Below, in pieces: positions 53,944 through 63,214 of a DNA stretch of 64,000 nucleotides (position 1 is the stretch's first letter; every line of letters starts with the position of its first letter). Below the pieces are notes generated by a model. That model searched no databases and had not been told where the DNA came from. It saw only the letters and a list, made by a program, of their open reading frames with translations. This stretch comes from Bacteroidota bacterium (lineage in GTDB: Bacteria > Bacteroidota > Bacteroidia > JACCXN01), in assembly GCA_013696965.1 (NCBI GenBank), contig JACCXN010000030.1:1-64000 (forward strand). The letters are read 5' to 3'. A program made the translations under genes and the position numbers.

Positions 53944-54753
53944 TTAAAAAGCGTAACTTAAAGAAACCATTGGTGAGTAGCCCAAAACAGAATGAATTGA
54001 AGTTGCAAAATCAATTTTAAATTGGTTCAATTTTAATCCAAAACCAAAAGTATTTATGCCTGGATTTGTTGAAATCCCTCCTCTTAAGTAAAATTGTTCA
54101 ATTACATTATATTCAAGGCCTGCTCTAAATACAGGTTTATGCTGTGTGTCTTTTAGCGTTTCAACACAAAAAAGCACTTTTTTTGAAACTTCATAACTTA
54201 AACCAAGGCGCATAATAGTTGGAATACGTTCATTGTTGTGGGAGGCAAGTTTAACTCTGAAAGGATTAAAAACATGAGCTCCAAGGGTGAGTCCGGGCAC
54301 AAGTTCTGCCTGCACTCCTACCTCTCCTGTTAGCATCCCCTTGTTTCCATATCCTTCAGCAATAAATGTATTTAAATAATCCAACTGAACTCCTGCAGAA
54401 ACTTTTTCCCCTAATTTCTGAGCGAAAGCCAAACCAACTTTACTTTCACTGTATAAGGCAAATCCAAAATGGGAAACACTTAATCCAAAAACACCGTTTT
54501 TAATTGGCATTGCAAGAGCTATTGCTTTTACACTTAATTCAGGAACAAGGAACCTGTTTTCATAATAAATGCCTGCTTCTATTTTGTCAAGTCGGGCTAA
54601 ACCAGCTTGATTGTGATGAACTGACCATAAGTCAGAAACACCAACAGAGGCGTTTCCCATGGCAGCTGATCGAGCACCTAACTGATGGTTATTCTGAGAA
54701 AAAGATGGCAGGGAAAGAATGCCTAAAAACACTGCAAGTAAAGGTATTTTCAT
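53944..54753 (-). CDS. PorV/PorQ/FadL-like outer membrane protein
   Basis: 269 aa, signal peptide (KIPLLAVFLGILSLPSFSQ) and a PorV/PorQ-like start (QLGARSAAMGNASVGVSDLWSVHHNQAGLARLDKIEAGIYYENRF), followed by barrel strands and a C-terminal VSLSYAF. In type IX secretion PorV shuttles cargo to the attachment complex; this is a paralogous family and its job is unknown. It is first in a two-gene unit with the HhH-barrel gene. Confidence 0.68.
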   Translation of the reverse strand: MKIPLLAVFLGILSLPSFSQNNHQLGARSAAMGNASVGVSDLWSVHHNQAGLARLDKIEAGIYYENRFLVPELSVKAIALAMPIKNGVFGLSVSHFGFALYSESKVGLAFAQKLGEKVSAGVQLDYLNTFIAEGYGNKGMLTGEVGVQAELVPGLTLGAHVFNPFRVKLASHNNERIPTIMRLGLSYEVSKKVLFCVETLKDTQHKPVFRAGLEYNVIEQFYLRGGISTNPGINTFGFGLKLNQFKIDFATSIHSVLGYSPMVSLSYAF

Positions 54754-54923
54754 TCATCAAGGATTATGAAACGCAATTTACGACAAAATAACTTCTCTGC
54801 AATGGTAAAACCTACCTTTAATTGTTAAGCAAAAGTTTTGTTTTTAATAGGAGTAAAGGATCGATCTATAATAATAATTGAGGCCCTTAAATTAAATTAT
54901 TCGTTTTTCAGAAAAAACAGCAA

Positions 54924-55412
54924 TTACAATTTCTCTACTTCCTCAGCCGAATCCAGAACTTTCTTTTTAAGATTATCTTTAAAATAGGTTATTTTCTTTA
55001 ATAATAAAGGGTCATTAACGGCAAGAATCTGGGCTGCTAAAATCCCGGCATTTTGTGCTGCATTTAATGCAACTGTAGCCACGGGAACACCATTTGGCAT
55101 TTGAAGAATAGACAATATTGAATCCCATCCATCAATGGAATTGCTGGATTTAATTGGAACACCAATAACTGGCAGCGGAGTAATAGAGGCTACCATTCCC
55201 GGCAAATGAGCCGCACCACCTGCTCCGGCAATAATAACTTTTAAACCACGAGTAGCAGCTGTTTTTGCATATTCAAACATTCTTTCAGGAGTTCGATGAG
55301 CCGAAACAACAGTTATTTCGAAAGGAATTTTAAATTCTTCCAAAATTAAGGCAGCTTCTTTCATAATTGTAAGATCTGATTTACTACCCATGATTATTCC
55401 TACTTGCGCCAT
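54924..55412 (-). CDS. purE: N5-carboxyaminoimidazole ribonucleotide mutase (PurE)
   Basis: Converts N5-CAIR to CAIR in purine synthesis. 162 aa, class I Pur[17 protein letters not shown] at residues 5-20, [15 protein letters not shown] and [15 protein letters not shown] are the active-site loops. It follows purK by 39 bp in the same unit. Confidence 0.95.
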   Translation of the reverse strand: MAQVGIIMGSKSDLTIMKEAALILEEFKIPFEITVVSAHRTPERMFEYAKTAATRGLKVIIAGAGGAAHLPGMVASITPLPVIGVPIKSSNSIDGWDSILSILQMPNGVPVATVALNAAQNAGILAAQILAVNDPLLLKKITYFKDNLKKKVLDSAEEVEKL

Positions 55413-55451
55413 TTTTTTAAGTGTTTTTGATTTACCTTTAAATTCTTGTAA

Positions 55452-56597
55452 TTATTCTGAAATTATTTTCAAAGTCTCTTTTACCCACTTTGCTTTTTCC
55501 TTTGCCTTAATTAAATCAGCATCTAAAATAGTTACATGACCCATTTTGCGAAAAGGCCTGGTGCTTTTCTTGCCATACAAATGAATGCTTACGCCTTCTG
55601 TTGCAAGCACTTCATTCATTCCCTGATAAACTGCATCGCCTGAAAAGCCCTTTTCACCAAGTAAATTTACCATTACTGCAGTTGATAAACTTTTTGTTGA
55701 TCCTAAAGGCAAATCAAAAATAGCACGAAGATGTTGCTCATATTGGGAAGTGTAATTTGCTTCAATGGTATGATGACCGCTATTGTGAGGTCTGGGGGCT
55801 ATCTCATTTACAAGAACCTTTTGATCCTTTGTAACAAACATTTCAACAGCAAGAATTCCAACAAAATCAAGAGCAACGGCAATTTTCTCGGCTATTTTGT
55901 ATGCTTCCTTTTCAAGGGAAGAAGAAACATCAGCTGGAGCAAATAAATATTCAACCAAATTAAATTCAGGATTAAATTCCAATTCAGTAATTGGAAAACA
56001 TTTAGTTTCACCTGTTTTATTGCGTGCTATTATAACTGAAATTTCTTTTTCGAAATCAATTAGTTTTTCAAGTACACTAGGTTCATCGAAAGCATTTTCC
56101 AGTTCATGAAAATGGGTTAAACGAGTTACCCCTCTTCCATCATAACCTCCTTTGCGCAATTTTTGCATGAAGGGAAACTCTAGTGCAAAATCTTTAATCT
56201 GATTTTTATTCTCAATTAAAAAGAATGCTGCACTGGGGATATTATTGTTTTTGTAAAATTCTTTTTGAAGGCCCTTATCTTGCACTATTTCTAACACCTT
56301 TGGAGGAGGATATACAATTAATCCCTCATCTTCCAGCTTTTTTAAGGCATCCACATTTACATGCTCAATTTCAATAGTGAGTAAATCAACTTTTTTTCCA
56401 AAATCGTAAACAGTTTGAAAATCCTGTAAATCACCCTTTACAAAATCTGATGCTAAATTCCTGCAAGGGGCATGCTCATCAGGGTCCAATACAACTACCT
56501 GTACATTAAAATTAATGGCCTCCTGTATCAACATTCGCCCGAGTTGCCCACCGCCTAAAACACCAAGGCGGAAATTATTATAAAATGACTTTTTCAT
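55452..56597 (-). CDS. purK: 5-(carboxyamino)imidazole ribonucleotide synthase (PurK)
   Basis: ATP-grasp enzyme that carboxylates AIR with bicarbonate to give N5-CAIR, substrate of PurE. 381 aa from ATG 56597. The dinucleotide-like opening RLGVLGGGQLGRMLIQEA, the KLRKGGYDGRGV ATP-loop and VNEIAPRPHNSGHHTIEA near the C-terminus are typical. A TTG at 56633 would add 12 residues but lies upstream of the -7 box at 56614-56607, so ATG 56597 is preferred. Confidence 0.95.
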   Translation of the reverse strand: MKKSFYNNFRLGVLGGGQLGRMLIQEAINFNVQVVVLDPDEHAPCRNLASDFVKGDLQDFQTVYDFGKKVDLLTIEIEHVNVDALKKLEDEGLIVYPPPKVLEIVQDKGLQKEFYKNNNIPSAAFFLIENKNQIKDFALEFPFMQKLRKGGYDGRGVTRLTHFHELENAFDEPSVLEKLIDFEKEISVIIARNKTGETKCFPITELEFNPEFNLVEYLFAPADVSSSLEKEAYKIAEKIAVALDFVGILAVEMFVTKDQKVLVNEIAPRPHNSGHHTIEANYTSQYEQHLRAIFDLPLGSTKSLSTAVMVNLLGEKGFSGDAVYQGMNEVLATEGVSIHLYGKKSTRPFRKMGHVTILDADLIKAKEKAKWVKETLKIISE

Positions 56598-56606
56598 ATA
56601 AGGGCT

Positions 56607-56614
56607 CAAAGATA
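56607..56614 (-). promoter_or_regulatory. -7 box of purK-purE
   Basis: On the minus strand TATCTTTG reads 56614 to 56607, matching TAnnTTTG; start expected near 56603, six bases before ATG 56597. The nearest upstream TTG is 16 bases away, short of the usual 19. No purine riboswitch is visible in this short leader. Confidence 0.5.
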
Positions 56615-56708
56615 ATTTAAATGTATATAACAATAAAGGGTAATATCTGCTAATTTAAAGGCTAAAGCTTTTAAAAAATGCTTAATTTAGCCGTTTTTAA
56701 TTAAACCA

Positions 56709-57248
56709 ATGCAAAAAGTTAAAGTAAAAGATAAAGATTTTGAACTGTTTATCTCTGAGAATCAGATTCAGAAGGCCATTGATGATGTTGTAGAAAAAAT
56801 GCAGACGGATTTAAAGGATAAGAACCCTTTATTCATAGCTATTTTAAACGGTGCATTTATGTTTGCATCTGATCTTTTTAAAAAATATTCTGGAGATTGT
56901 CAAATTTCCTTTGTTAAATATGCATCTTATTCAGGAACACAAACAACAGGACAGGTAATAACCCTTATTGGTTCCAATGAACAAGTTACAGGAAGAACAG
57001 TTGTAATACTTGAGGACATTGTAGATTCAGGCATAACCATGGAACAGGTAGTAAAAGACATAAAAGTATTTAATCCCTTGGATGTTAAAATTGCAACCTT
57101 ACTGTTTAAGCCCGATGCATTCATTAAAAATTACTCCATTGATTATGTAGGAATTTCAATCCCAAATGATTTCATAGTAGGTTATGGGCTTGATTACGAT
57201 GGATACGGAAGAAACTTAAAGGATATTTATAAAATTGTTTCAAGTTAA
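56709..57248 (+). CDS. hpt: Hypoxanthine phosphoribosyltransferase
   Basis: Salvages hypoxanthine/guanine with PRPP to IMP/GMP. 179 aa. The PRPP loop VVILEDIVDSGITM at residues 98-111 with E102/D103 is intact, as is the FIAILNGAFMFASDL loop. It is divergent from purK-purE across 111 bp, which puts salvage beside de novo purine genes. An AT-rich 9-bp inverted repeat overlaps its stop codon. Confidence 0.94.
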   Translation: MQKVKVKDKDFELFISENQIQKAIDDVVEKMQTDLKDKNPLFIAILNGAFMFASDLFKKYSGDCQISFVKYASYSGTQTTGQVITLIGSNEQVTGRTVVILEDIVDSGITMEQVVKDIKVFNPLDVKIATLLFKPDAFIKNYSIDYVGISIPNDFIVGYGLDYDGYGRNLKDIYKIVSS

Positions 57249-57271
57249 TATTACTGGGTTTCTAATATTAA
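57245..57271. repeat. AT-rich inverted repeat after hpt
   Basis: TTAATATTA (57245-57253) and TAATATTAA (57263-57271) pair perfectly around a 9-base loop; the hpt stop lies in the left arm. No T tract follows. It may act as a weak terminator or transcript-end structure. Confidence 0.4.
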
Positions 57272-57328
57272 GCCAAAATAAAAGCTAAAATAATCATCAA
57301 AAATAAAAACCGAAAAACACATAAAATA

Positions 57329-57943
57329 ATGTTAAACATTGTATTATTTGGCCCTCCCGGGGCTGGAAAAGGCACACAATCTGAAAAACTAATTGAGAAA
57401 TACAAGCTTATTCATCTTTCAACAGGAGATATTTTAAGAAGTGAAATTGCAGCAGGAACTGCATTGGGACTTGAAGCAAAAAAAATAATGGATCAGGGGA
57501 TCCTGGTTCCAGATGAGGTTGTAATTGGAATGATAAGTTCAAAACTTGACCAAAATAAAAACGCAAAGGGTTTTATTTTTGATGGATTTCCTCGTACTGT
57601 TGCCCAGGCAAAAGCTCTGGACAGGCTTCTTGACGAAAAAGGAACTCAAATCTCTATGATGCTTGCCCTTGAAGTGGAGGATGAAGAACTCGAGAAAAGA
57701 TTATTGGGAAGAGGTTTAGGTTCAGGACGTACAGATGACCAGGATGTTAATATTATCAGAAAAAGAATTAAAGAATATAACGACAAAACAGCACCATTAA
57801 AGGATTACTATGCAGATCAGCATAAATTCCATTCAATTTATGGCATAGGAAGCATTGATGAAATTTTTCATCGCTTAAGCCAAAAAATTGAACAGGTATA
57901 TGATTTGGAAAAGAATTTAAATTTTCCAGGTCTTGATTTATAG
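57329..57943 (+). CDS. adk: Adenylate kinase
   Basis: Equilibrates ATP + AMP with two ADP. 204 aa, short form without the zinc-type LID. P-loop GPPGAGKGTQ at residues 8-17, AMP-binding LSTGDILRSEI and FIFDGFPRTVAQA, and the LID start GRGLGSGRTDD are visible. It lies between hpt and obg, a familiar Bacteroidetes neighbourhood. Confidence 0.95.
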   Translation: MLNIVLFGPPGAGKGTQSEKLIEKYKLIHLSTGDILRSEIAAGTALGLEAKKIMDQGILVPDEVVIGMISSKLDQNKNAKGFIFDGFPRTVAQAKALDRLLDEKGTQISMMLALEVEDEELEKRLLGRGLGSGRTDDQDVNIIRKRIKEYNDKTAPLKDYYADQHKFHSIYGIGSIDEIFHRLSQKIEQVYDLEKNLNFPGLDL

Positions 57944-58015
57944 TGAATAAAGCAATTTTATCACCTTATTTCTCGTATTAATATAGATATTTAAGATAAT
58001 AAGGAATTTTCAGAC

Positions 58016-59005
58016 ATGTCAGGTTCAAACTTTGTAGATTACGTAAAAATTTGTTGTCGTTCAGGCAAAGGTGGTGGAGGTTCTACTCATCTTCACAGGG
58101 ATAAGTCCACTGCTAAAGGCGGTCCGGATGGTGGTGATGGTGGAAGAGGTGGCCATATCATTTTAAAAGGCAACAAGCAATTTTGGACTTTGCTGCATTT
58201 AAAGTACATGAAACATGTTATTGCCGAGCCAGGTACTAACGGAAGCAGTGCTTTAAAAACAGGCAAGGAAGGAAAGGATATAATTCTTGATGTTCCTCTT
58301 GGAACAATTGCACGTGATGCAGAAACCGGAGAGGTAGAGTTTGAAATAACAGAGGAGGGTGAAACAAAAGTACTTGCAAAGGGTGGCAGAGGCGGTTTAG
58401 GGAACAATCATTTTAAAACATCAACTCTTCAAACCCCCCGTTTTGCTCAACCCGGTGAACCTGGTCTTGAAGAATGGAAAGTTTTAGAGCTGAAAATTTT
58501 AGCTGATGTAGGGCTTGTTGGATTCCCAAATGCAGGGAAATCAACCTTACTTTCCGTAGTTTCGGCAGCCAAACCAGAAATTGCTGATTACCCATTTACA
58601 ACACTAGTTCCAAATCTTGGCATTGTTAGTTACAGGGATTATAAATCTTTTGTAATGGCAGATATTCCGGGAATTATTGAAGGAGCAAGTGAAGGAAGAG
58701 GAATTGGCCTAAGATTCCTGCGTCACATTGAAAGAAATTCAATTTTATTGTTCCTGGTTGCCGCTGATAGTAAGAACATTCGTGAGGAATATAACATTCT
58801 ACTTAATGAACTTAAAAGCTTTAACCCCGAGCTACTTGATAAAACAAGGTTGCTGGCAATTTCAAAATCAGATTTGCTTGATGCGGAACTTATTGAAGAA
58901 ATAAAAAAAGATTTACCAGACATTCCAACTGTTTTCATCTCCTCATTAGCCAATAATGGTATTACTGAGTTAAAGGACATGTTGTGGAAAGAGTTAAATA
59001 AATAA
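58016..59005 (+). CDS. obg: GTPase Obg/CgtA
   Basis: Ribosome-associated GTPase involved in 50S maturation and stress signalling. 329 aa. Glycine-rich Obg fold at residues 1-155 ([26 protein letters not shown]), then the G domain with G1 GFPNAGKST (169-177), switch [12 protein letters not shown] and switch [14 protein letters not shown]. In place of the canonical NKxD the G4 motif reads SKSD. The C-terminal OCT domain is absent, as in many Bacteroidetes. An inverted repeat lies in its 72-bp leader. Confidence 0.95.
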   Translation: MSGSNFVDYVKICCRSGKGGGGSTHLHRDKSTAKGGPDGGDGGRGGHIILKGNKQFWTLLHLKYMKHVIAEPGTNGSSALKTGKEGKDIILDVPLGTIARDAETGEVEFEITEEGETKVLAKGGRGGLGNNHFKTSTLQTPRFAQPGEPGLEEWKVLELKILADVGLVGFPNAGKSTLLSVVSAAKPEIADYPFTTLVPNLGIVSYRDYKSFVMADIPGIIEGASEGRGIGLRFLRHIERNSILLFLVAADSKNIREEYNILLNELKSFNPELLDKTRLLAISKSDLLDAELIEEIKKDLPDIPTVFISSLANNGITELKDMLWKELNK

Positions 59006-59087
59006 ATCATTATTTTTCCCTGAAATACAGGATCGGTTTGCAACAACCAAACAAATTCGACTACCAGAAATTGATTTTTTATACAAC

Positions 59088-59660
59088 ATGTTAGCATTGT
59101 TAAAACAGTTTGACCAGGAATTGTTTTTGTTTCTGAATAGCCTTAATAATCCAGCATTGGATATTATTATGTATTGGTTTTCAGATAAATTGTTTTGGGT
59201 TCCATTTTACTTTATTCTTCTACTAATAATTGGCTGGAAAAAAGGATGGAAATCACTTTTTATCCTAATTCCAGTTGTAGCACTAGTGATTGCTCTCAGT
59301 GATCAATTAAGTGTGCATCTTTTCAAAGATGTTTTTAAAAGATACAGGCCCTGCCACAATGATCAAATCAAGGAAACAATACATATAGTTAGCGGATGCG
59401 GAGGAATTTATGGCTTTGTTTCCTCACATGCTGCAAACACTTTTGCCTTAGCCCTTTTCATTGGCCTTGTTTTAAAAAACAAGTTTAAATTTATCCTGCA
59501 TTTTATGCTCATTTGGGCCTTAATGGTTTCATACAGTAGAATATATATTGGCGTTCATTATCCCGCAGATATACTTGTTGGAGCTATGCTTGGAATTCTA
59601 ATTGGTTGCTTTGGTTTTTATTTGAATGGATTAATTACCAGAAAAATAAACTTTAAGTAA
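59088..59660 (+). CDS. PAP2-family membrane phosphatase
   Basis: 190-aa membrane protein with about five helices. The three phosphatase motifs are present: KDVFKRYRP (KX6RP), FVSSHAAN (variant of PSGH) and SRIYIGVHYPADILVG (SRX5HX3D). It may be an undecaprenyl-pyrophosphate phosphatase recycling the lipid carrier of cell-wall synthesis, or a phospholipid phosphatase; sequence cannot separate these. It follows obg by 82 bp. Confidence 0.88.
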   Translation: MLALLKQFDQELFLFLNSLNNPALDIIMYWFSDKLFWVPFYFILLLIIGWKKGWKSLFILIPVVALVIALSDQLSVHLFKDVFKRYRPCHNDQIKETIHIVSGCGGIYGFVSSHAANTFALALFIGLVLKNKFKFILHFMLIWALMVSYSRIYIGVHYPADILVGAMLGILIGCFGFYLNGLITRKINFK

Positions 59661-59710
59661 GCCTTGCTTTCTGCTTTTTCCGGAAAAATCAAAATAAAAA
59701 AATTCTTGAA

Positions 59711-60427
59711 TTATCCATGTAAACTAATTTGCATACCAATAGTGAGCAAGGGCAATTCAGGATACATAAATCTACTTTTGAACAAACTGGACATCCTATA
59801 AGAACTATAAAAGACGTACCTGTTTAACCCAATTCTGGCTTGAAGCCCGTAATTAAAAGGATTTGTATAAGTCAAATTCTTGTTCACCACTTTAGTTAAT
59901 TTAGCATTGGATTCGTTAGGAGTTTTATTTTTATCATTGTAAATATGTCTTATTGCAAATTCCCAGTTCCCATAAGCTGCAACATCAATGAAATTTCCTA
60001 TATGATTGCCTCTTTTACCGATGTTAAACCTATTGTAAATAAGGGCACCAAGATGATTGAAATTTATTTTCTCATTATCGTGTAAAACACTATTAGGAAG
60101 TGTTTTTTGTATCTGTTGTTTTATATTAAAACTTGTAAGTCCGTATGCCAAATCAAATCCAACAGCATAAAAATTTGCAACTTTTCTTTTATACCTGTAT
60201 CCAAAATTAAAGTCAGTTGAATTTCCATATCGAATTGCAGATCCTGCTCCCATGGAAGGTCCAACAATAAATCCCAATCCTAAATACATATGGGAGTAAT
60301 GTTTCAGGTTTGGCCCCTGTTGTGAAGGTATAGTATCCTTGCCGGGATTTTGCTCCAATAGGATTTCCTGGGCATTTGAATTTATGCCAATGAAAACTAA
60401 AGCCATGAAAATTGCCGCTTTTACCAT
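59711..60427 (-). CDS. PorT-like outer membrane beta-barrel protein
   Basis: 238 aa with signal peptide (VKAAIFMALVFIGINSNAQ) and alternating barrel strands from about residue 45 (HMYLGLGFIVGPSMGAGSAIRYGNSTDFNFGYRYKRKV). It resembles the PorT/outer-membrane beta-barrel superfamily, one member of which takes part in type IX secretion; this protein need not be PorT itself. It starts 10 bp after the S8 protease gene and is probably co-expressed with it. Confidence 0.7.
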   Translation of the reverse strand: MVKAAIFMALVFIGINSNAQEILLEQNPGKDTIPSQQGPNLKHYSHMYLGLGFIVGPSMGAGSAIRYGNSTDFNFGYRYKRKVANFYAVGFDLAYGLTSFNIKQQIQKTLPNSVLHDNEKINFNHLGALIYNRFNIGKRGNHIGNFIDVAAYGNWEFAIRHIYNDKNKTPNESNAKLTKVVNKNLTYTNPFNYGLQARIGLNRYVFYSSYRMSSLFKSRFMYPELPLLTIGMQISLHG

Positions 60428-60437
60428 CTTTATCTAA

Positions 60438-62105
60438 TTAAAATTTAAATTCTTCTGTATATCCTTTATAATGAAATCTTACTGTTTGTCCTGGCTTAAA
60501 ATCAGAAACAGGTAAACTCAGCACTTCTGCCTGTTTTACGTTTACAATAAAATACTTATTCAAAAATCCCTGGCTATTTTCTATATGATAATAAAGATAA
60601 AAAATCCTTTGGGCCTCATAGTTTAATGTTTCATTCGAAACAAGTTCGTTTAAAGTGCTATTCAAATCTTTTTTTGGTAAATATTCCTCTTTAATGGTAA
60701 TTTTTACAAATGAATTATCAACGAAAACATGAAAGGTAGGAACTATATTAGGAGAATTTTCTTGGGTAAAATAATTTGCCCGTGGAATACCAAAACCATG
60801 CACATAATCATAATATGGATACAAATCGCCTGACTTTTCAATTTCTTTAAAAATTTCCATATTGTTTAATTTAGGATTTTTTTGCCAGGCACAAGCAGCA
60901 AAGCCAGCTATAAGAGGAGAGGCGAATGAGGTACCATTTGCCAGGGATAAATTAGCTTTTCCAGCAGCAATTACTTTTCCAAATGCACTTACATTGGGTT
61001 TCATTTTTTTTCTGGCATTGGGGCCATAAGAACTGAAAGTTATATGATAAAACTTATCAGGATCAATTCCTCCGACTGCCAGAACACTATCAGCATCAGC
61101 AGGAGTGCCAATAGTTTTCCAGCTTTTCCCTCCCTCGTTTCCGGCTGCATTTACCACAAGAATTCCTTTTGAAGCAGCCATGTTTGCGGCACGGGAAACC
61201 AGACTGTAACTACCATCCATTTGCTCTTTAAAATACCTGTGATGGGTATATCCCAAAGAACTGTTAATTATATGCGCACCATTTTTATCCGCCCATTCTG
61301 CAGCTGCAAGCCAATTTTCTTCCTCGGAAAAAGGTTCAAATTTTGCCCTTTCAGTACGAGCAAGAATAAACTCAGCACCAGTTGCAAGTCCTATTTTAAT
61401 TGAATCAATGATGCCACCAATACAAGACATTACCATTGTACCATGTGGATTATATCCATAAACATGTTCCTTATTTTGGACAAAATCCCAGGTTTTAATG
61501 ATTCTTCCTGATTTCCTAATATGATCAAAAGCAGGATGGGTATTTACTCCAGGAAAACCAGCATCAAATATTGCTATTCTAATTCCACGCCCATCAATAT
61601 TTTGTTCTTCGAATTGTTTAATTCCCATGCTAGCCGTTTGGCTTGCCAAAAGATGTTGATCCTCACGAGAGAGTTTTTTATACATTTCTTCTGCCTTATC
61701 CTGTTTCGGGTTTTCTATAAATGCAAGTGAAGCAGAAGACGTGGAAAAAGGAATAATTTCAGTAACAAATGGCAACTTTTTAATGCTTTCTAATTGAGAA
61801 GTCTTTGCATAGCAAACAACTGCATTAAACCATCTTGTAGATTTCCCAACAGAATCAGCAAGTGCTTCCACGGAGGCTATATAATTTTCATTAACAGGCC
61901 AATCGGTATTATCACTCATAGGCAAACCTGCGGCTTCCCTTCTTTCAATGGCCTTAGTATCAAAATATTCAAGTGGATTAAAACCTACAGAAGATTTATC
62001 TTTGAAAAAAATCCAGTATTTACCGTAATTTTGTCCAATTGCAACCGTATTAATTAAAAAGAAAAACAACAGGGGCAAGAGCAGGAAAAACCTATTAACA
62101 CGCAT
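60438..62105 (-). CDS. Secreted subtilisin-like serine protease (S8)
   Basis: 555 aa with signal peptide (residues 1-24), a propeptide-like segment (about 25-165) and an S8 catalytic domain. Triad: D181 (IAIFDAGF), H221 (NPHGTMVMS), S393 (NGTSFASPLIAG), with oxyanion Asn323 (AAGNEG). The last 110 residues form a separate C-terminal region without the usual type IX sorting-domain pattern, so its export route is uncertain. Paired with a PorT-like barrel gene 10 bp downstream. Confidence 0.9.
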   Translation of the reverse strand: MRVNRFFLLLPLLFFFLINTVAIGQNYGKYWIFFKDKSSVGFNPLEYFDTKAIERREAAGLPMSDNTDWPVNENYIASVEALADSVGKSTRWFNAVVCYAKTSQLESIKKLPFVTEIIPFSTSSASLAFIENPKQDKAEEMYKKLSREDQHLLASQTASMGIKQFEEQNIDGRGIRIAIFDAGFPGVNTHPAFDHIRKSGRIIKTWDFVQNKEHVYGYNPHGTMVMSCIGGIIDSIKIGLATGAEFILARTERAKFEPFSEEENWLAAAEWADKNGAHIINSSLGYTHHRYFKEQMDGSYSLVSRAANMAASKGILVVNAAGNEGGKSWKTIGTPADADSVLAVGGIDPDKFYHITFSSYGPNARKKMKPNVSAFGKVIAAGKANLSLANGTSFASPLIAGFAACAWQKNPKLNNMEIFKEIEKSGDLYPYYDYVHGFGIPRANYFTQENSPNIVPTFHVFVDNSFVKITIKEEYLPKKDLNSTLNELVSNETLNYEAQRIFYLYYHIENSQGFLNKYFIVNVKQAEVLSLPVSDFKPGQTVRFHYKGYTEEFKF

Positions 62106-62158
62106 AAAATAAAAATATCTACTAAAGTATTGATTTAATCTCTCTCAAACAAATTACA

Positions 62159-63187
62159 ATGAATTCAATTGATTTAAGAAGCGATACCGTTACAAAACCA
62201 GGAAAAGCAATGCTTGAGGCCATGTTTAATGCACGGGTTGGAGATGATGTTTTTGAAGAAGATGAAGCAGTAAATCAATTGGAACAACAATCAGCGCAAA
62301 TGTTTGGCATGGAAGCTGGGCTATTTTGCCCCTCTGGAACAATGACCAATCAAATTGGAATAAAAATATTAACACAACCAGGCGATGAAGTAATTTGCGA
62401 TGCGCTCTCCCACATTTATAATTATGAGGGTGGAGGAATTTCTTTTAACTCCTCGGCTTCGGTAAAACTTATCCATAGCTTTAATGGTATTTTCAATGCA
62501 GAAAATGTTATTGATAACATAAATCCTGATAATGTTCATTATCCAAAATCCTCATTAGTTAGCATTGAAAACACAAGCAATCGTGGAGGAGGCTGTTGTT
62601 GGAACATTGAAAATGTTAGGCAGATTGCTGAAGTTTGCAAACAAAACAAATTGTATTTTCATTTGGATGGCGCCCGTATTTTTAATGCACTTGCCCATAC
62701 TGGAGAATCGGCTAAAGACTATGGAAAATTATTTGATACAATATCAGTGTGTCTATCAAAGGGATTAGGAGCTCCTGCAGGTTCTGTATTGCTTGCTAAC
62801 AAAGAATTAATTAAAAAAGCGCGAAGAATTAGAAAAGTTTTGGGTGGAGGAATGCGACAAGCAGGCTATTTGGCTGCTGCCGGAACATTTGCTTTAGACA
62901 ATAACATTGAAAGATTAAAGCAAGACCATTTAAAAGCAAAAATTCTTGAACAATGCATAAAAGCGCTTCCTTTTGTTGAGGAGGTATTTCCAGTACAGAC
63001 AAACATTGTTGTATTCAAGTTAATTGATGCTTTTAAAACTGATTCATTTATTGATAAACTTGGCAAAAAAGGGATTAAAGTGGTGGCATTCGGAAAACAA
63101 ACTATCCGAATGGTTACTCATTTAGATATTAATGATTCTGAAATAGATAGAACTATTACGGAATTAAAGAAATTGGAAATAAATTGA
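62159..63187 (+). CDS. Low-specificity L-threonine aldolase
   Basis: PLP enzyme splitting L-threonine/allo-threonine into glycine and acetaldehyde. 342 aa, beta-eliminating lyase fold. The opening IDLRSDTVTKPGKAMLEAMFNARVGDDVFEED is diagnostic; the PLP Lys is K201 in CLSKGLGAPAGS, and FHLDGARIFNA carries the Asp that contacts the PLP nitrogen. It is divergent from the S8 protease gene across 53 bp. Confidence 0.92.
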   Translation: MNSIDLRSDTVTKPGKAMLEAMFNARVGDDVFEEDEAVNQLEQQSAQMFGMEAGLFCPSGTMTNQIGIKILTQPGDEVICDALSHIYNYEGGGISFNSSASVKLIHSFNGIFNAENVIDNINPDNVHYPKSSLVSIENTSNRGGGCCWNIENVRQIAEVCKQNKLYFHLDGARIFNALAHTGESAKDYGKLFDTISVCLSKGLGAPAGSVLLANKELIKKARRIRKVLGGGMRQAGYLAAAGTFALDNNIERLKQDHLKAKILEQCIKALPFVEEVFPVQTNIVVFKLIDAFKTDSFIDKLGKKGIKVVAFGKQTIRMVTHLDINDSEIDRTITELKKLEIN

Positions 63188-63214
63188 AGAAAAAAATTGA
63201 GGGAAGACTATTTA

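Noticed and set aside
60438-60760. Type IX secretion C-terminal sorting domain on the S8 protease
   Set aside because: The C-terminal region lacks the usual short Gly/Pro-rich domain ending in a basic KLVK-like motif; it ends EEFKF.
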